Assembly (NCBI GenBank): GCA_029977615.1
Contig: JAPOKO010000016.1
Span: 1-32,915 of the forward strand
DNA length: 32,915 nucleotides
Source: a bacterium
GTDB taxonomy: Bacteria > Actinomycetota > Acidimicrobiia > Acidimicrobiales > Ilumatobacteraceae
Direction of reading: 5' to 3'
Part shown: positions 8,221 through 16,684 of the stretch, piece by piece
How positions within the stretch are numbered: the stretch's first letter is position 1
How the letters are laid out: each line of letters opens with the position of its first letter
The notes under the pieces: generated by a model
What the model saw: the letters and a program-made list of their open reading frames with translations, nothing else
Databases searched by the model: none
What the model was told of the DNA's origin: nothing
Made by a program: the position numbers and the translations under genes

Positions 8221-10779
8221 ATGAACGTCCCCGAAAAGCCAACCCTCGACAACCTGGAACCCACTCTTATTGAAAAATGGGAGGCGTCGGGCGTCTACGC
8301 CTTCGATCGCACTGCATCTCGCGACCAAGTCTTTGCAATTGATACCCCACCACCAACTGTCAGCGGTTCATTGCACATGGGACACGTATTTAGTTACACA
8401 CATACCGACACCGTTGCACGTTTTTGGCGCATGCGCGGTAAGAGCGTGTTCTACCCGATGGGTTGGGACGACAATGGTTTGCCAACTGAGCGTCGTGTGC
8501 AGAACTACTTTGGCGTGTCATGCGACCCAAACGTTGCATACGACCCAAAATTCACTCCACCATTTCGCGGTGATGTTCCAAAGGATCACCGCGCAGTAGC
8601 CATTTCGCGTCCGAACTTCATTGAGTTGTGTGTTGAATTAACACACCAAGACGAAAAGATTTTTGAAGACCTCTTCCGCAGGCTTGGGCTTTCGGTTGAT
8701 TGGTCGTTGTTGTACACCACCATCAGCGACTACGCGCGCCGAACAAGTCAGGCAGCATTTATTCGTAACTTGTCACGCGGTGAGGCATACGCACAAGAAG
8801 CACCGACACTGTGGGACGTGGACTTCGGCACTGCAGTCGCACAAGCGGAACTTGAAGACCGCGAGCGACCGGGTGCGTATCACTCCATTAACTTTGCGCG
8901 CACTGATGGCTCGGGCAACGTCACCATTGCCACCACTCGCCCAGAGTTGATTCCTGCTTGTGTTGCACTCGTTGCACACCCAGATGACCCGCGTTATCAA
9001 CCGTTGTTTGGAAAAACAGTACGCACACCTTTGTTTGATGTTGAGGTTCCAGTTGTTGCGCACGAACTTGCACAGATCGACAAAGGCACCGGCATCGCCA
9101 TGATCTGTACATTCGGCGACCTCACCGACGTCATTTGGTGGCGTGAACTGAATCTGCCAACGCGAGCAGTCATTGGTCGTGACGGTCGCATCGTTGCCGA
9201 CATGCCGGAGTGGATTACTTCGGCTGCTGGGACTGCGAATTACACAGCACTTGCTGGCAAGGGCGTGAAGCAGGCACAAACAGCAATCGTTGAGATGTTG
9301 CGTCAAAGCGGCGACATGAATGGCGAGCCCGAGCCAATTACGCACCCGGTGAAGTTCTTTGAAAAGGGCGATCGTCCACTTGAAATCGTGACCAGTCGTC
9401 AGTGGTACATCCGTAACGGTGGTCGAGATGAAATGCTGCGTGCATCTTTGCTGAAGCGAGGCGATGAACTTGCCTGGCACCCCGACTTCATGCAACACCG
9501 ATACACCAACTGGGTTGGTGGGCTAAATGGTGACTGGCTCATTAGCCGCCAGCGCTACTTCGGAGTTCCTATTCCGTTGTGGTATCCACTCACTGCTGCA
9601 GGCGAACCAGACTTCAATAACCCAATTATTCCAAGCGAATCTCAGCTTCCGATCGATCCAAGTTCTGATGTTCCTGCTGGCTTTACCGAAGCACAACGCG
9701 GAGTTGCTGGCGGATTTATGGGTGAACCAGACGTGATGGATACGTGGGCTACATCGTCGCTCACTCCGCAAATTGCTGGCCGTTGGATTGATGACGAGAA
9801 GTTGTTTAACAACATTTTTCCAATGGATGTTCGTCCACAGGCTCACGACATCATCCGTACATGGTTGTTTGCGACAACAGTGCGATCACACTTCGAACAC
9901 AACATTGCACCATGGAAGAATGCCGCGCTATCGGGATGGATCCTTGATCCAGATCGCAAGAAGATGTCAAAGTCAAAGGGCAACGTTGTCACGCCAATCG
10001 ATTTGTTTGAGCAATACGGCAGTGACGCTGTTCGCTACTGGGCAGCAAGTGCTCGCCCGGGAGTAGACACTGCATTCAGCGAAGACCAAATGAAGGTTGG
10101 CCGCAAACTTGCAACCAAGTTGCTCAACGTCACCAAGTTTGTACTTGGTTTCGTAGAAGCAAACTCATCTACAAAACCAACCGAAGCAGTTGATATTGCG
10201 ATGCTCGCTCGTCTTGCATCAGTTGTAGATGAAGCAACTACTGCTTTTGAAACGTACGACTACGCGCGAGCACTTGAAAAGTCAGAATCGTTTTTCTGGT
10301 GGTTCTGCGATGACTATGTGGAACTGGTGAAAACTCGCGCATACTCAGAAGGCGCAGGATCTGACTCTGCGCGTGCAGCATTGCAACGTGCGCTCAGCAC
10401 CTTGCAGCGTTTGTTTGCCCCACATATTCCATTTGCTACGGAAGAAGTATGGAGTTGGTGGCAATCCGGAAGCATTCACCGCGCACCATGGCCAACTCGC
10501 ACAGACTTGCTTGGTGGAGCAACTGCAGTTGAATCAACTGAAGCTTTGCTCGATGCAGTGTGCAATGTGCTTGCAGTCATTCGCCGCACAAAAACCGAAG
10601 CAAAGGTTTCACAGCGTGCAGAAGTTGAACATGTTTTGGTAAATGCACCGGAGAAGCAAATATCGCTCCTGAAAATAGGTTTAGTTGATTTGCTGAACGC
10701 TGGCGTTGCTCAACAAATTGAATTCGCCACTCAAACAAGCGAACAAATATCGACAACCGTTCGTCTCCTGGCTCAATGA
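8221..10779 (+). CDS. valS: Valyl-tRNA synthetase
   Basis: A class I synthetase of 852 residues that charges tRNA-Val, with editing of threonine. It has the HMGH motif (52-55), the phrase GWDDNGLPTERRVQ (about 81-94), an editing domain in the middle, and KMSKS (581-585) in a KKMSKSKGNV context. The tRNA-binding helical domain follows to the end, and the long coiled coil of E. coli ValS appears short or missing. The DDNGLPTE signature marks the actinobacterial/archaeal-like branch rather than the E. coli type. It is divergent from cysS. Its TGA overlaps the start of the LCP gene (ATGA at 10776-10779), so the two are co-translated. Confidence 0.95.
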   Translation: MNVPEKPTLDNLEPTLIEKWEASGVYAFDRTASRDQVFAIDTPPPTVSGSLHMGHVFSYTHTDTVARFWRMRGKSVFYPMGWDDNGLPTERRVQNYFGVSCDPNVAYDPKFTPPFRGDVPKDHRAVAISRPNFIELCVELTHQDEKIFEDLFRRLGLSVDWSLLYTTISDYARRTSQAAFIRNLSRGEAYAQEAPTLWDVDFGTAVAQAELEDRERPGAYHSINFARTDGSGNVTIATTRPELIPACVALVAHPDDPRYQPLFGKTVRTPLFDVEVPVVAHELAQIDKGTGIAMICTFGDLTDVIWWRELNLPTRAVIGRDGRIVADMPEWITSAAGTANYTALAGKGVKQAQTAIVEMLRQSGDMNGEPEPITHPVKFFEKGDRPLEIVTSRQWYIRNGGRDEMLRASLLKRGDELAWHPDFMQHRYTNWVGGLNGDWLISRQRYFGVPIPLWYPLTAAGEPDFNNPIIPSESQLPIDPSSDVPAGFTEAQRGVAGGFMGEPDVMDTWATSSLTPQIAGRWIDDEKLFNNIFPMDVRPQAHDIIRTWLFATTVRSHFEHNIAPWKNAALSGWILDPDRKKMSKSKGNVVTPIDLFEQYGSDAVRYWAASARPGVDTAFSEDQMKVGRKLATKLLNVTKFVLGFVEANSSTKPTEAVDIAMLARLASVVDEATTAFETYDYARALEKSESFFWWFCDDYVELVKTRAYSEGAGSDSARAALQRALSTLQRLFAPHIPFATEEVWSWWQSGSIHRAPWPTRTDLLGGATAVESTEALLDAVCNVLAVIRRTKTEAKVSQRAEVEHVLVNAPEKQISLLKIGLVDLLNAGVAQQIEFATQTSEQISTTVRLLAQ

Positions 10780-12035
10780 CCAAATACCAGCGCCCGCGAT
10801 CGCACTATGCGGTGCTCATTTTCAATATTGCAATTGCTGCATTGTTGCTAGTCGTTGGTGGCGGCCTGTTGTACGCGGGTCAGAGATTGGGTGAACGTCA
10901 AGTAGTGAGTTTGAATCGTGGGGATGACGTTGCAGTAAACGAGGACGCCAACATCTCGCCATCAGATCAGTGGAACCTCAGCGAAGGTGACTTGGACGCG
11001 AAGAACTTCCTGTTGACTGGCTCAGATAATGGCAGTTGCGTAGATCCGAATTCCCCTTATGCAGGGGCTTTTGGCGATCGCAAATCTTTTGGTGAACGAA
11101 GCGACACCATCATGATTATTCGGGTTAACCCAAAGGACAATCAAGCGGCTTTTCTCTCATTCCCTCGCGATCTGTGGGTAAAAATCGCGGGCTCAACTCG
11201 ATCAAATCGAATCAACACAGCATTTGAACGTAAGAACCCAAACACACTTGCCGACACCATTTATCAAAACTTCGGAATCAACATTGACCACTACGTCAAC
11301 ATTGACTTCTGTGCGTTTAAAGAAATTGTGGATGCCGTTGGCGGAGTAAAAGTACCGTTCCTCTACGAAACTCGCGACAAGAAAACTGGGTTGTACATTC
11401 CGGGTCCAAGTTGCTTCGAGTTCAGCGGTGATCATGCACTCGCATACGTTCGTTCGCGCTCTGGCTATTCATATTTTGATCCGGCAAAAAACGAATGGAT
11501 TAATGACGGAACTTCTGACCTCGGTCGAATCAGTCGCCAGCAAGATTTCATTCGTCGTGCAATGCAACGCGCACTTGACAAAGGATCTTCCAGCCCACGG
11601 GTAGCAAACCAACTTTTGAATGCCGCGTTAAAGAATGTCATTACCGATGATCGGCTTACACCGATCACCATGTTGCAACTTGCTCAAGCAATGCGCAATC
11701 TGAACACCAGTGGAATTCCTACTTACACTGTTGAAAGCTCTGGCCAAATGATTGGTGATCAGGCTGTACTCGTTCCTCGAATTCAGAATGACACCATGAG
11801 GGAAATTCTTGCGCTGTTTCAGGGCAAGGCAAGTTTTGCCACTCCAGGATCTGCTGCAAACAATCCGTCTCCCGACACCACTGCTGCTGAAGGTGCAATG
11901 GGCGCAATCATCACCACGGTTGCGTACATGAAAACACAGTCAAGTAACGGAGTCACGCCACCAACAATTCCTATCGTTGCTCCTGAACAAAACTCATACG
12001 GCATTTCGCCACCTAACGACCCGACCTGTCGCTAA
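10776..12035 (+). CDS. LytR-CpsA-Psr (LCP) family cell-wall ligase
   Basis: The product has 419 residues: a short cytoplasmic start, one membrane helix (about 12-34), and an extracytoplasmic LCP domain. Family hallmarks visible are the Ser-Asp-Thr strand ERSDTIMIIRVNP, the conserved SFPRDLWV segment with Arg131 and Asp132 that binds the polyprenyl-phosphate head, and the later YVRSRSGYSYFD and DLGRISRQQDFIRR segments with conserved Arg residues. LCP enzymes transfer polyprenyl-linked glycopolymers to peptidoglycan (or arabinogalactan in mycobacteria). A Pro/Thr-rich tail of about 70 residues follows. It overlaps valS by four bases and converges on the VWA gene with a 3-base overlap of stops. 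The polymer is not known. Confidence 0.9.
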   Translation: MTKYQRPRSHYAVLIFNIAIAALLLVVGGGLLYAGQRLGERQVVSLNRGDDVAVNEDANISPSDQWNLSEGDLDAKNFLLTGSDNGSCVDPNSPYAGAFGDRKSFGERSDTIMIIRVNPKDNQAAFLSFPRDLWVKIAGSTRSNRINTAFERKNPNTLADTIYQNFGINIDHYVNIDFCAFKEIVDAVGGVKVPFLYETRDKKTGLYIPGPSCFEFSGDHALAYVRSRSGYSYFDPAKNEWINDGTSDLGRISRQQDFIRRAMQRALDKGSSSPRVANQLLNAALKNVITDDRLTPITMLQLAQAMRNLNTSGIPTYTVESSGQMIGDQAVLVPRIQNDTMREILALFQGKASFATPGSAANNPSPDTTAAEGAMGAIITTVAYMKTQSSNGVTPPTIPIVAPEQNSYGISPPNDPTCR

Positions 12036-12949
12036 TCGAGCACTCGACGCATGGCGTCGGGAATATCGCTTGGTCCACTCACCGTTGTAAAACGGGCACC
12101 CACCGAATCGGCAAACACTCGCGCCTCCACATCGTCTTCCAATGGAGCAATCACGACAAGTTCGTCTAACGACTTTGCGGCTGCGCGCGCATCGCCATCA
12201 ACCGTTGCTCGACAGTCCGATAACAGCACCGTTATCCGTCTGGACGCTTTCGAGCGTGAAAGCTGTTCTCGCGATGCATGTAACGCGCCGGCCAAGTCAG
12301 TCGTGCCGAAGCCACGAAGCGCAAGCACCGTGTTTACTACTTCATCACCGGACTTGTGAACGTCTTGAGATTTTGCGGCAATCACGTCTTTTCCAAACAC
12401 CAGCACGCTGTAATCAGCTGGCTCACGCGCCGCAATTGAGGCTGCGGCCATTGCCGAATTGGCAAGCGGCTTACCGCCCATTGACCCGCTGCGGTCCACT
12501 ACCAGGCTGATGGCTGTTCCTGGCTTCAACCATCCACGCACTCGCAGTTCATCAGCGTCTACAACACCGGTCGCACGCAATTCATTCAATGCATCAAGGC
12601 TTGCATCAATATCAATGTCTCCTGCATCGGGTTGATACTTACGCAGTGACATTTTTCCAATGCCCCGCGGACGCGGCTTTCCGCTTTGCGCGAATTCAAT
12701 CAAAATTCGTCCTGCCAGCTTGCGTGCGAGTTCACGCAATGCAGGGTCTGTTGCAGCTGTTAAGTCGGCAAGCATCGACAACGTTTGGTCTGGAGAGTTC
12801 TGCATCGCTTCATCAAATGCAACTTCGTCAAGTTCGCCTACTTCAGGAGAGATCTCTTCGAACCCTGAGTGCTTCGACAATTCTTTGCGCGACGTGGTGC
12901 GCTTGCTCGCCTGTTGCGCTGCCTGTTCGGCCTGCGCGCCTTCTTTCAC
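12032..12949 (-). CDS. VWA-domain protein, magnesium-chelatase subunit D-like
   Basis: A 305-residue cytosolic protein. Residues 1-30 are Ala/Gln/Lys-rich, followed by an acidic helical stretch and, from about 145, a von Willebrand A domain. The metal-binding MIDAS motif Asp152-x-Ser154-x-Ser156 is intact (DRSGSMGG). The start is the GTG at 12949, which overlaps the stop of the MoxR gene as GTGA, so the two are translated together. MoxR-VWA pairs act as chaperones or metal/cofactor insertion machines for partner enzymes (for example methanol dehydrogenase, CO dehydrogenase, nitric oxide reductase). Here the gene upstream of the pair encodes the mycofactocin-type alcohol dehydrogenase, which makes that enzyme a candidate client; this is inference. 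Confidence 0.85.
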   Translation of the reverse strand: MKEGAQAEQAAQQASKRTTSRKELSKHSGFEEISPEVGELDEVAFDEAMQNSPDQTLSMLADLTAATDPALRELARKLAGRILIEFAQSGKPRPRGIGKMSLRKYQPDAGDIDIDASLDALNELRATGVVDADELRVRGWLKPGTAISLVVDRSGSMGGKPLANSAMAAASIAAREPADYSVLVFGKDVIAAKSQDVHKSGDEVVNTVLALRGFGTTDLAGALHASREQLSRSKASRRITVLLSDCRATVDGDARAAAKSLDELVVIAPLEDDVEARVFADSVGARFTTVSGPSDIPDAMRRVLD

Positions 12950-13893
12950 AAACGGGAGTTCGTTGCCCCAGTCGGGGCGCCAGCTTTTCCCGCGTCGCCG
13001 TCTTCCGGTTTTATGCCAAACACATCTACGAAAATTTCAGTAATCACTTCTTCTGCGGTGCGCACACTGCCTTCACGCAGCCGCACGCGACCAGTCAATG
13101 CAACGAGTGCACTGTCTAAAGAAATAGCTGATGTCTCAACAGCCACATTGCGCATCGCCGACAGACTTGCAGCAACCACTGCAGTATCAATTGCACCACG
13201 GACCGAAGACCCGAAACGCAAATCAGAGTGATTACGCGTACGCCGAACCATTTCCACAACTTTGCCAACCCAGTCGCTCGAAACAGTTGACTTGCCGTTC
13301 TGTTTCGCAATTTCGCGCAACACGATTTCCACTTCATCTGCTGCGCTTTGGTACGTCATTGCAACACGGCACACGCGGTCGTACACCGCACTTGAAATAC
13401 GTGCCGTACCAACCGCATCAAACGGGTTCATTGCTGCAACAAGTCGAAAACCCGCAGCGCATTTCACGGTGCCTAGTCGTGGAACGGTGATTTCGCCTTC
13501 GCTCATCACCGTGATGAGCACGTTAAGCGTTTCTTCCGGAATGCGATTGATCTCTTCGACATACAGCAGCGAACCTTCGCGTAGTGCAGATACGAGAGGT
13601 CCATCAACAAATACATCTGCGCTATAACCGTCGGTCAGTACTCGTGCTGGGTCGAAATGGCCAACCAAACGTGCTGGAGTGAGTTCAGCATTGCCTTCAA
13701 CGAAGGCAAAGCCGACGCCAAGTGCTTCGGCAACAGACCGCAAAAGCGTTGATTTTCCTGTGCCTGGAGGGCCTTCTAACAAGATGTGGCGGCCACCATG
13801 CAAAGCAGCGACAACAAGTTCTAGTTCGCGCGCGCGACCAACAACCGAAGCTGCCGAAACGCGAAGAACGTCGCTTGCCGACGCTGTTGCCAT
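12946..13893 (-). CDS. MoxR-type AAA+ ATPase
   Basis: A 315-residue AAA+ ATPase. Walker A is GPPGTGKS (41-48), Walker B is LLYVEEIN (about 109-116), sensor 1 is the Asn in AAMNPFD, and an arginine finger region lies around AVYDRVCR. The inserted segment after Walker A (FVEGNAELTPARLVGHFD) is typical of MoxR/magnesium-chelatase subunit I proteins. It would form a hexamer that works with the VWA protein encoded by the overlapping next gene. It begins 12 bases after the stop of the alcohol dehydrogenase gene on the same strand, without a visible promoter, so the three genes probably form one operon. Client and role are not known from sequence. Confidence 0.88.
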   Translation of the reverse strand: MATASASDVLRVSAASVVGRARELELVVAALHGGRHILLEGPPGTGKSTLLRSVAEALGVGFAFVEGNAELTPARLVGHFDPARVLTDGYSADVFVDGPLVSALREGSLLYVEEINRIPEETLNVLITVMSEGEITVPRLGTVKCAAGFRLVAAMNPFDAVGTARISSAVYDRVCRVAMTYQSAADEVEIVLREIAKQNGKSTVSSDWVGKVVEMVRRTRNHSDLRFGSSVRGAIDTAVVAASLSAMRNVAVETSAISLDSALVALTGRVRLREGSVRTAEEVITEIFVDVFGIKPEDGDAGKAGAPTGATNSRL

Positions 13894-13905
13894 TGCTGTG
13901 ACTAA

Positions 13906-15018
13906 CTAGTCGAACTTAATAACGCCACGGATGTTTTCTCCATCGCGCATTGCTCGATAACCCTCGTTGATGTCGCTCAGTTTGTATTCCTTGGTGACAA
14001 GACCGTCGAGGTCGAGCTGACCTTCGCGATATAGACCCATCAACTTTGGAATGTCCGAGCGTGGGTTGCCCGAACCGAACAATGAACCAACCAACTGCTT
14101 TTCCATCAAGGTCAGATCAAGCAAGCTCATGCCTGCACCAAACTCAGTTGCTGGGTGAATGTTGGTCACGACTACACGTCCGCGCTTTGCAGTCAATGCC
14201 ATTGCTTCGTGAATGACTGCACCGTTACCAACGCCCATGGTCATGATGACTTTGTTTGCCATGGTTCCCCAAGTGAGTTCTTGTAACAGTGGCAATGCCT
14301 CAGCCATCGAGCTTGCAGTGTGCGTTGCACCAAACTCCATTGCCTTTTCACGCTTGAACTCCACTGGGTCAATTGCAACGATGCGCTTTGCACCAGCAAT
14401 ACGAGCACCTTGAATTGCGTTTGCGCCAATTCCACCAACACCAACTACTACGACAGTGTCACCAGGTGTTACTTCGGCTGCATACACACTCGATCCCCAA
14501 CCGGTAACTACACCGCAACCGAGCAGGCATGCACGGTCTAGAGGAACATCCTTTTCAATCTTGATACAACTTGCTTCGTGTACCACGGTGTGTTCAGCAA
14601 AAGTTCCAAGCAAGCACATGATGCCAACGTCTTTGCCACCAGCGTGGTGACGCGAAGTCTGATCACTGATTTGCTTTCCTGTTGCCATAAAGGCACCAAG
14701 GTCGCACAAGTTTTGGTGACCGGTGCTGCAACTGACGCATCGTCCACAAGACGGGATGAATCCGAACACCACATGATCGCCAGGTGCTAACCAACTGACG
14801 TTTGATCCAACTTGTTGTACAACACCGGCGCCTTCGTGGCCACCAATGATTGGCAATTCAAATGGCAAATCTCCCGTGACCAAGTGCTCATCGCTATGGC
14901 ACATGCCAGAAGCAGCCAACTTGACTAACACTTCGTTTGGACCTGGCGCATCAAGTTCAATTTCTTCGATAGTCCAAGGAGCATTCAGCTCCCACAACAC
15001 AGCTGCCTTCGTCTTCAC
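13906..15018 (-). CDS. Zinc-dependent alcohol dehydrogenase, mycofactocin-associated NDMA-dependent type (Rxyl_3153 family)
   Basis: A 370-residue medium-chain Zn alcohol dehydrogenase. Catalytic zinc ligands are Cys40 and His61-Glu62, with a third Cys in LLGCGVVTGWG. The structural zinc has Cys91, Cys94, Cys97 and Cys105. The nucleotide-binding fold has GVGGIGANAI. This family holds NAD(H) tightly and needs an external acceptor, in vitro the dye NDMA and in vivo thought to be mycofactocin, which is encoded divergently 121 bases away. The GTG start at 15018 has a strong GAGGGGG site about five bases upstream. It leads into moxR and the VWA gene. The substrate is probably a small alcohol. The S-mycothiol formaldehyde dehydrogenase MscR was considered, but the N-terminal half does not match it. 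Confidence 0.92.
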   Translation of the reverse strand: MKTKAAVLWELNAPWTIEEIELDAPGPNEVLVKLAASGMCHSDEHLVTGDLPFELPIIGGHEGAGVVQQVGSNVSWLAPGDHVVFGFIPSCGRCVSCSTGHQNLCDLGAFMATGKQISDQTSRHHAGGKDVGIMCLLGTFAEHTVVHEASCIKIEKDVPLDRACLLGCGVVTGWGSSVYAAEVTPGDTVVVVGVGGIGANAIQGARIAGAKRIVAIDPVEFKREKAMEFGATHTASSMAEALPLLQELTWGTMANKVIMTMGVGNGAVIHEAMALTAKRGRVVVTNIHPATEFGAGMSLLDLTLMEKQLVGSLFGSGNPRSDIPKLMGLYREGQLDLDGLVTKEYKLSDINEGYRAMRDGENIRGVIKFD

Positions 15019-15023
15019 ACTGA

Positions 15024-15030
15024 CCCCCTC
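15024..15030 (-). promoter_or_regulatory. Shine-Dalgarno site of the alcohol dehydrogenase gene
   Basis: GAGGGGG on the minus strand, five bases before the GTG at 15018. It supports a GTG start and a leadered mRNA. Confidence 0.65.
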
Positions 15031-15043
15031 GTCACTGTCGCCA

Positions 15044-15058
15044 GGCGCAGGGTGCGCC
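15044..15058. promoter_or_regulatory. Hairpin or operator in the alcohol dehydrogenase leader
   Basis: GGCGCA (15044-15049), GGG, TGCGCC (15053-15058) is a perfect 6-bp inverted repeat extended by imperfect pairs. It sits in the divergent region between the dehydrogenase and mftA. It could be a regulator site or an mRNA hairpin. Confidence 0.35.
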
Positions 15059-15125
15059 AGCGAGATACTGGCTCTATTGTTGCCCAGCCATCAGCGCTGA
15101 CGCTACCCCGAGCCTGCCGCCTGAG

Positions 15126-15131
15126 TACTGT
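15126..15131 (+). promoter_or_regulatory. Candidate -10 element of the mycofactocin operon
   Basis: TACTGT lies eight bases before the mftA ATG at 15140, and no Shine-Dalgarno site is visible. This resembles the leaderless starts seen elsewhere in the window, though two bases further away. It overlaps an inverted repeat CTGTGG (15128-15133) / CCACAG (15147-15152) that could be an operator covering the start codon. Confidence 0.35.
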
Positions 15132-15139
15132 GGACAGTG

Positions 15140-15289
15140 ATGGACACCACAGCACCACTAGCCGTAGAAACCGCCCAGGCCCAGACTGCAAGCCACGACA
15201 GCGTTTCCTCGGCAACCACCGCACCGTACATCGTTGAAGAACTCCTCGTTGAGGAAATTTCTATCGACGGCATGTGTGGCGTGTACTAA
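15140..15289 (+). CDS. mftA: Mycofactocin precursor peptide
   Basis: A ribosomal peptide of 49 residues, short enough to be missed by gene callers. The C-terminus reads IDGMCGVY, the invariant end of MftA, preceded by the conserved acidic recognition stretch around VEELLVEEIS. MftB binds the leader; MftC decarboxylates the last Tyr and joins the Val-Tyr pair; MftE then releases the dipeptide core that becomes mycofactocin, a redox cofactor for nicotinoprotein dehydrogenases. The Ala/Thr/Ser-rich N-terminal half (about 1-30) is variable in the family. The ATG at 15140 is the only sensible start in this frame. mftB follows 17 bases later and mftC after that. Function is very likely from the exact C-terminal match and the neighbours. 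Confidence 0.96.
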   Translation: MDTTAPLAVETAQAQTASHDSVSSATTAPYIVEELLVEEISIDGMCGVY

Positions 15290-15306
15290 CCAGCAGTCGT
15301 TTCACG

Positions 15307-15576
15307 ATGACCGTCACCCTGGATTCAGCGTGTGAGTTGCATCCTCAAGTTGCACTTCGTCCAGAACCCTTTGGCGCACTTGCCTACCACTACGGCAATC
15401 GGAAACTTGTTTTTTTAAAGCATCCGGACGTGGTGGCAGTGCTTCGCGATGTTGCAGCACACAACACTCTCGCTGACACGTTGGTTGCACACAATGTTGC
15501 ACCAGAGCGTTGGAATTCATTTGTCAATGCGCTCTGCTCGCTTGAAACATCGGAGATCATTCGTGTCCGTCAGTAA
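15307..15576 (+). CDS. mftB: Mycofactocin leader-binding chaperone
   Basis: A small protein of 89 residues of the PqqD-like (RRE) type, which binds the MftA leader and presents it to MftC. The family signature HPQVALRPEPFGALAYHYGNRKLVFLK is present at about residues 11-37, shown here in outline: His-Pro-Gln, Arg-Pro-Glu-Pro-Phe-Gly-Ala, and Phe-Leu-Lys. The start is the ATG at 15307; the open frame extends back to 15274 but that would run into mftA. No Shine-Dalgarno site is visible, so it may rely on coupling to mftA (17-base gap). It overlaps the start of mftC by 14 bases. Length is typical for the family. Confidence 0.92.
   Translation: MTVTLDSACELHPQVALRPEPFGALAYHYGNRKLVFLKHPDVVAVLRDVAAHNTLADTLVAHNVAPERWNSFVNALCSLETSEIIRVRQ
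15552..15555 (+). promoter_or_regulatory. Shine-Dalgarno site that fixes the mftC start
   Basis: GGAG lies seven bases before the GTG at 15563, inside the end of mftB. It supports that GTG rather than the upstream ATG at 15449, which lies deep inside mftB. Confidence 0.6.
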
Positions 15577-16684
15577 CTTATCCACACAACTCAAAGGCGG
15601 ACTTGATGCACCAATTTGTTTGACGTGGGAACTTACCTACGCATGCAACTTGCAGTGCATCCATTGTTTATCAAGTAGCGGTCGCCGAGACCCACGAGAA
15701 CTTGACACCGATCAAGTAAAAAAGGTGCTTGATCAACTGCGTGACTTACAGGTGTTCTACATCAACATCGGTGGTGGCGAGCCAATGATTCGTAAAGACT
15801 TCTTTGAAATTCTTGAACATGCAGAGCGCAACAACATTGGCGTGAAGTTTTCAACAAATGGCACCTACATCACTGCAGAAAATGCGCGGCGCCTTGCCTC
15901 AATGAACTATCTCGACATTCAAATCAGTATGGACGGCGTAGATCGCGCAACGAATGATGCAGTGCGTGGTGAAGGATCGTTTGATACGTCAATTGCTGCA
16001 ATGAACTATTTGCGCGATGCAAACTTTGGACCGTTCAAAATTTCTGTTGTCATGACTCGACACAACGTCGACCAACTTGATGCGTTCAAGCAACTTGCCG
16101 ACAGCTACGGTGCTCAACTTCGCATCACTCGCTTGCGTCCTGCGGGTCGCGGTGCAGACTCATGGAATGAACTACATCCAACCCAGGTTCAACAGCGACA
16201 AATCTACGACTGGTTGATTGCGCACGGCGACAATGTGCTCACCGGAGACTCGTTCTTCCACCTCAATGCATTCGGCGAATCACTGCCTGGATTGAACTTG
16301 TGTGGCGCTGGACGTGTGGTGTGCCTGATTGACCCAATTGGCGATGTATATGCCTGCCCATTCGTCATTCACGACCAATTCAAAGCTGGTTCAGTGCATG
16401 GCGAAGGTGGCTTTGCTCAAGTTTGGCGCAATAGCGATCTCTTTCTTTCGCTGCGCGAACCAGAGTCTGAAGGGGCATGTACGTCGTGCGGCAACTACGA
16501 CTCGTGCCAGGGCGGCTGCATGGCAGCGAAGTTCTTTACTGGTTTGCCACTCGATGGCCCAGACCCTGAATGTGTAATAGGTGCGGGTGAATCGCTTCTG
16601 AAGAGCTCCACCGTGACCCTCATTCCAAAGCCGAGCATGGACCACTCACGTAAAGTTTCGGTAACGGTTGGGGGAAACAAATAA
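15563..16684 (+). CDS. mftC: Mycofactocin radical SAM maturase
   Basis: A radical SAM/SPASM enzyme of 373 residues. The radical SAM cluster motif is Cys28-x3-Cys32-x2-Cys35 (CNLQCIHC), followed by the GGGEP motif (about 71-75) that binds S-adenosylmethionine. The SPASM part near the C-terminus has the cysteine clusters CGAGRVVC, YACPF and CTSCGNYDSCQGGC for auxiliary iron-sulfur clusters. It performs the oxidative decarboxylation of the C-terminal Tyr of MftA and the Val-Tyr carbon-carbon bond. The GTG start at 15563 overlaps mftB by 14 bases. The stop overlaps the start of plsY by one base (TAATG), so translation continues into a lipid gene instead of the usual mftD. Confidence 0.95.
   Translation: MSVSNLSTQLKGGLDAPICLTWELTYACNLQCIHCLSSSGRRDPRELDTDQVKKVLDQLRDLQVFYINIGGGEPMIRKDFFEILEHAERNNIGVKFSTNGTYITAENARRLASMNYLDIQISMDGVDRATNDAVRGEGSFDTSIAAMNYLRDANFGPFKISVVMTRHNVDQLDAFKQLADSYGAQLRITRLRPAGRGADSWNELHPTQVQQRQIYDWLIAHGDNVLTGDSFFHLNAFGESLPGLNLCGAGRVVCLIDPIGDVYACPFVIHDQFKAGSVHGEGGFAQVWRNSDLFLSLREPESEGACTSCGNYDSCQGGCMAAKFFTGLPLDGPDPECVIGAGESLLKSSTVTLIPKPSMDHSRKVSVTVGGNK

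Noticed and set aside
13906-15018. Mycothiol-dependent formaldehyde dehydrogenase (MscR)
   Set aside because: Both are zinc alcohol dehydrogenases, but the N-terminal half and the mft neighbours fit the NDMA-dependent family much better.
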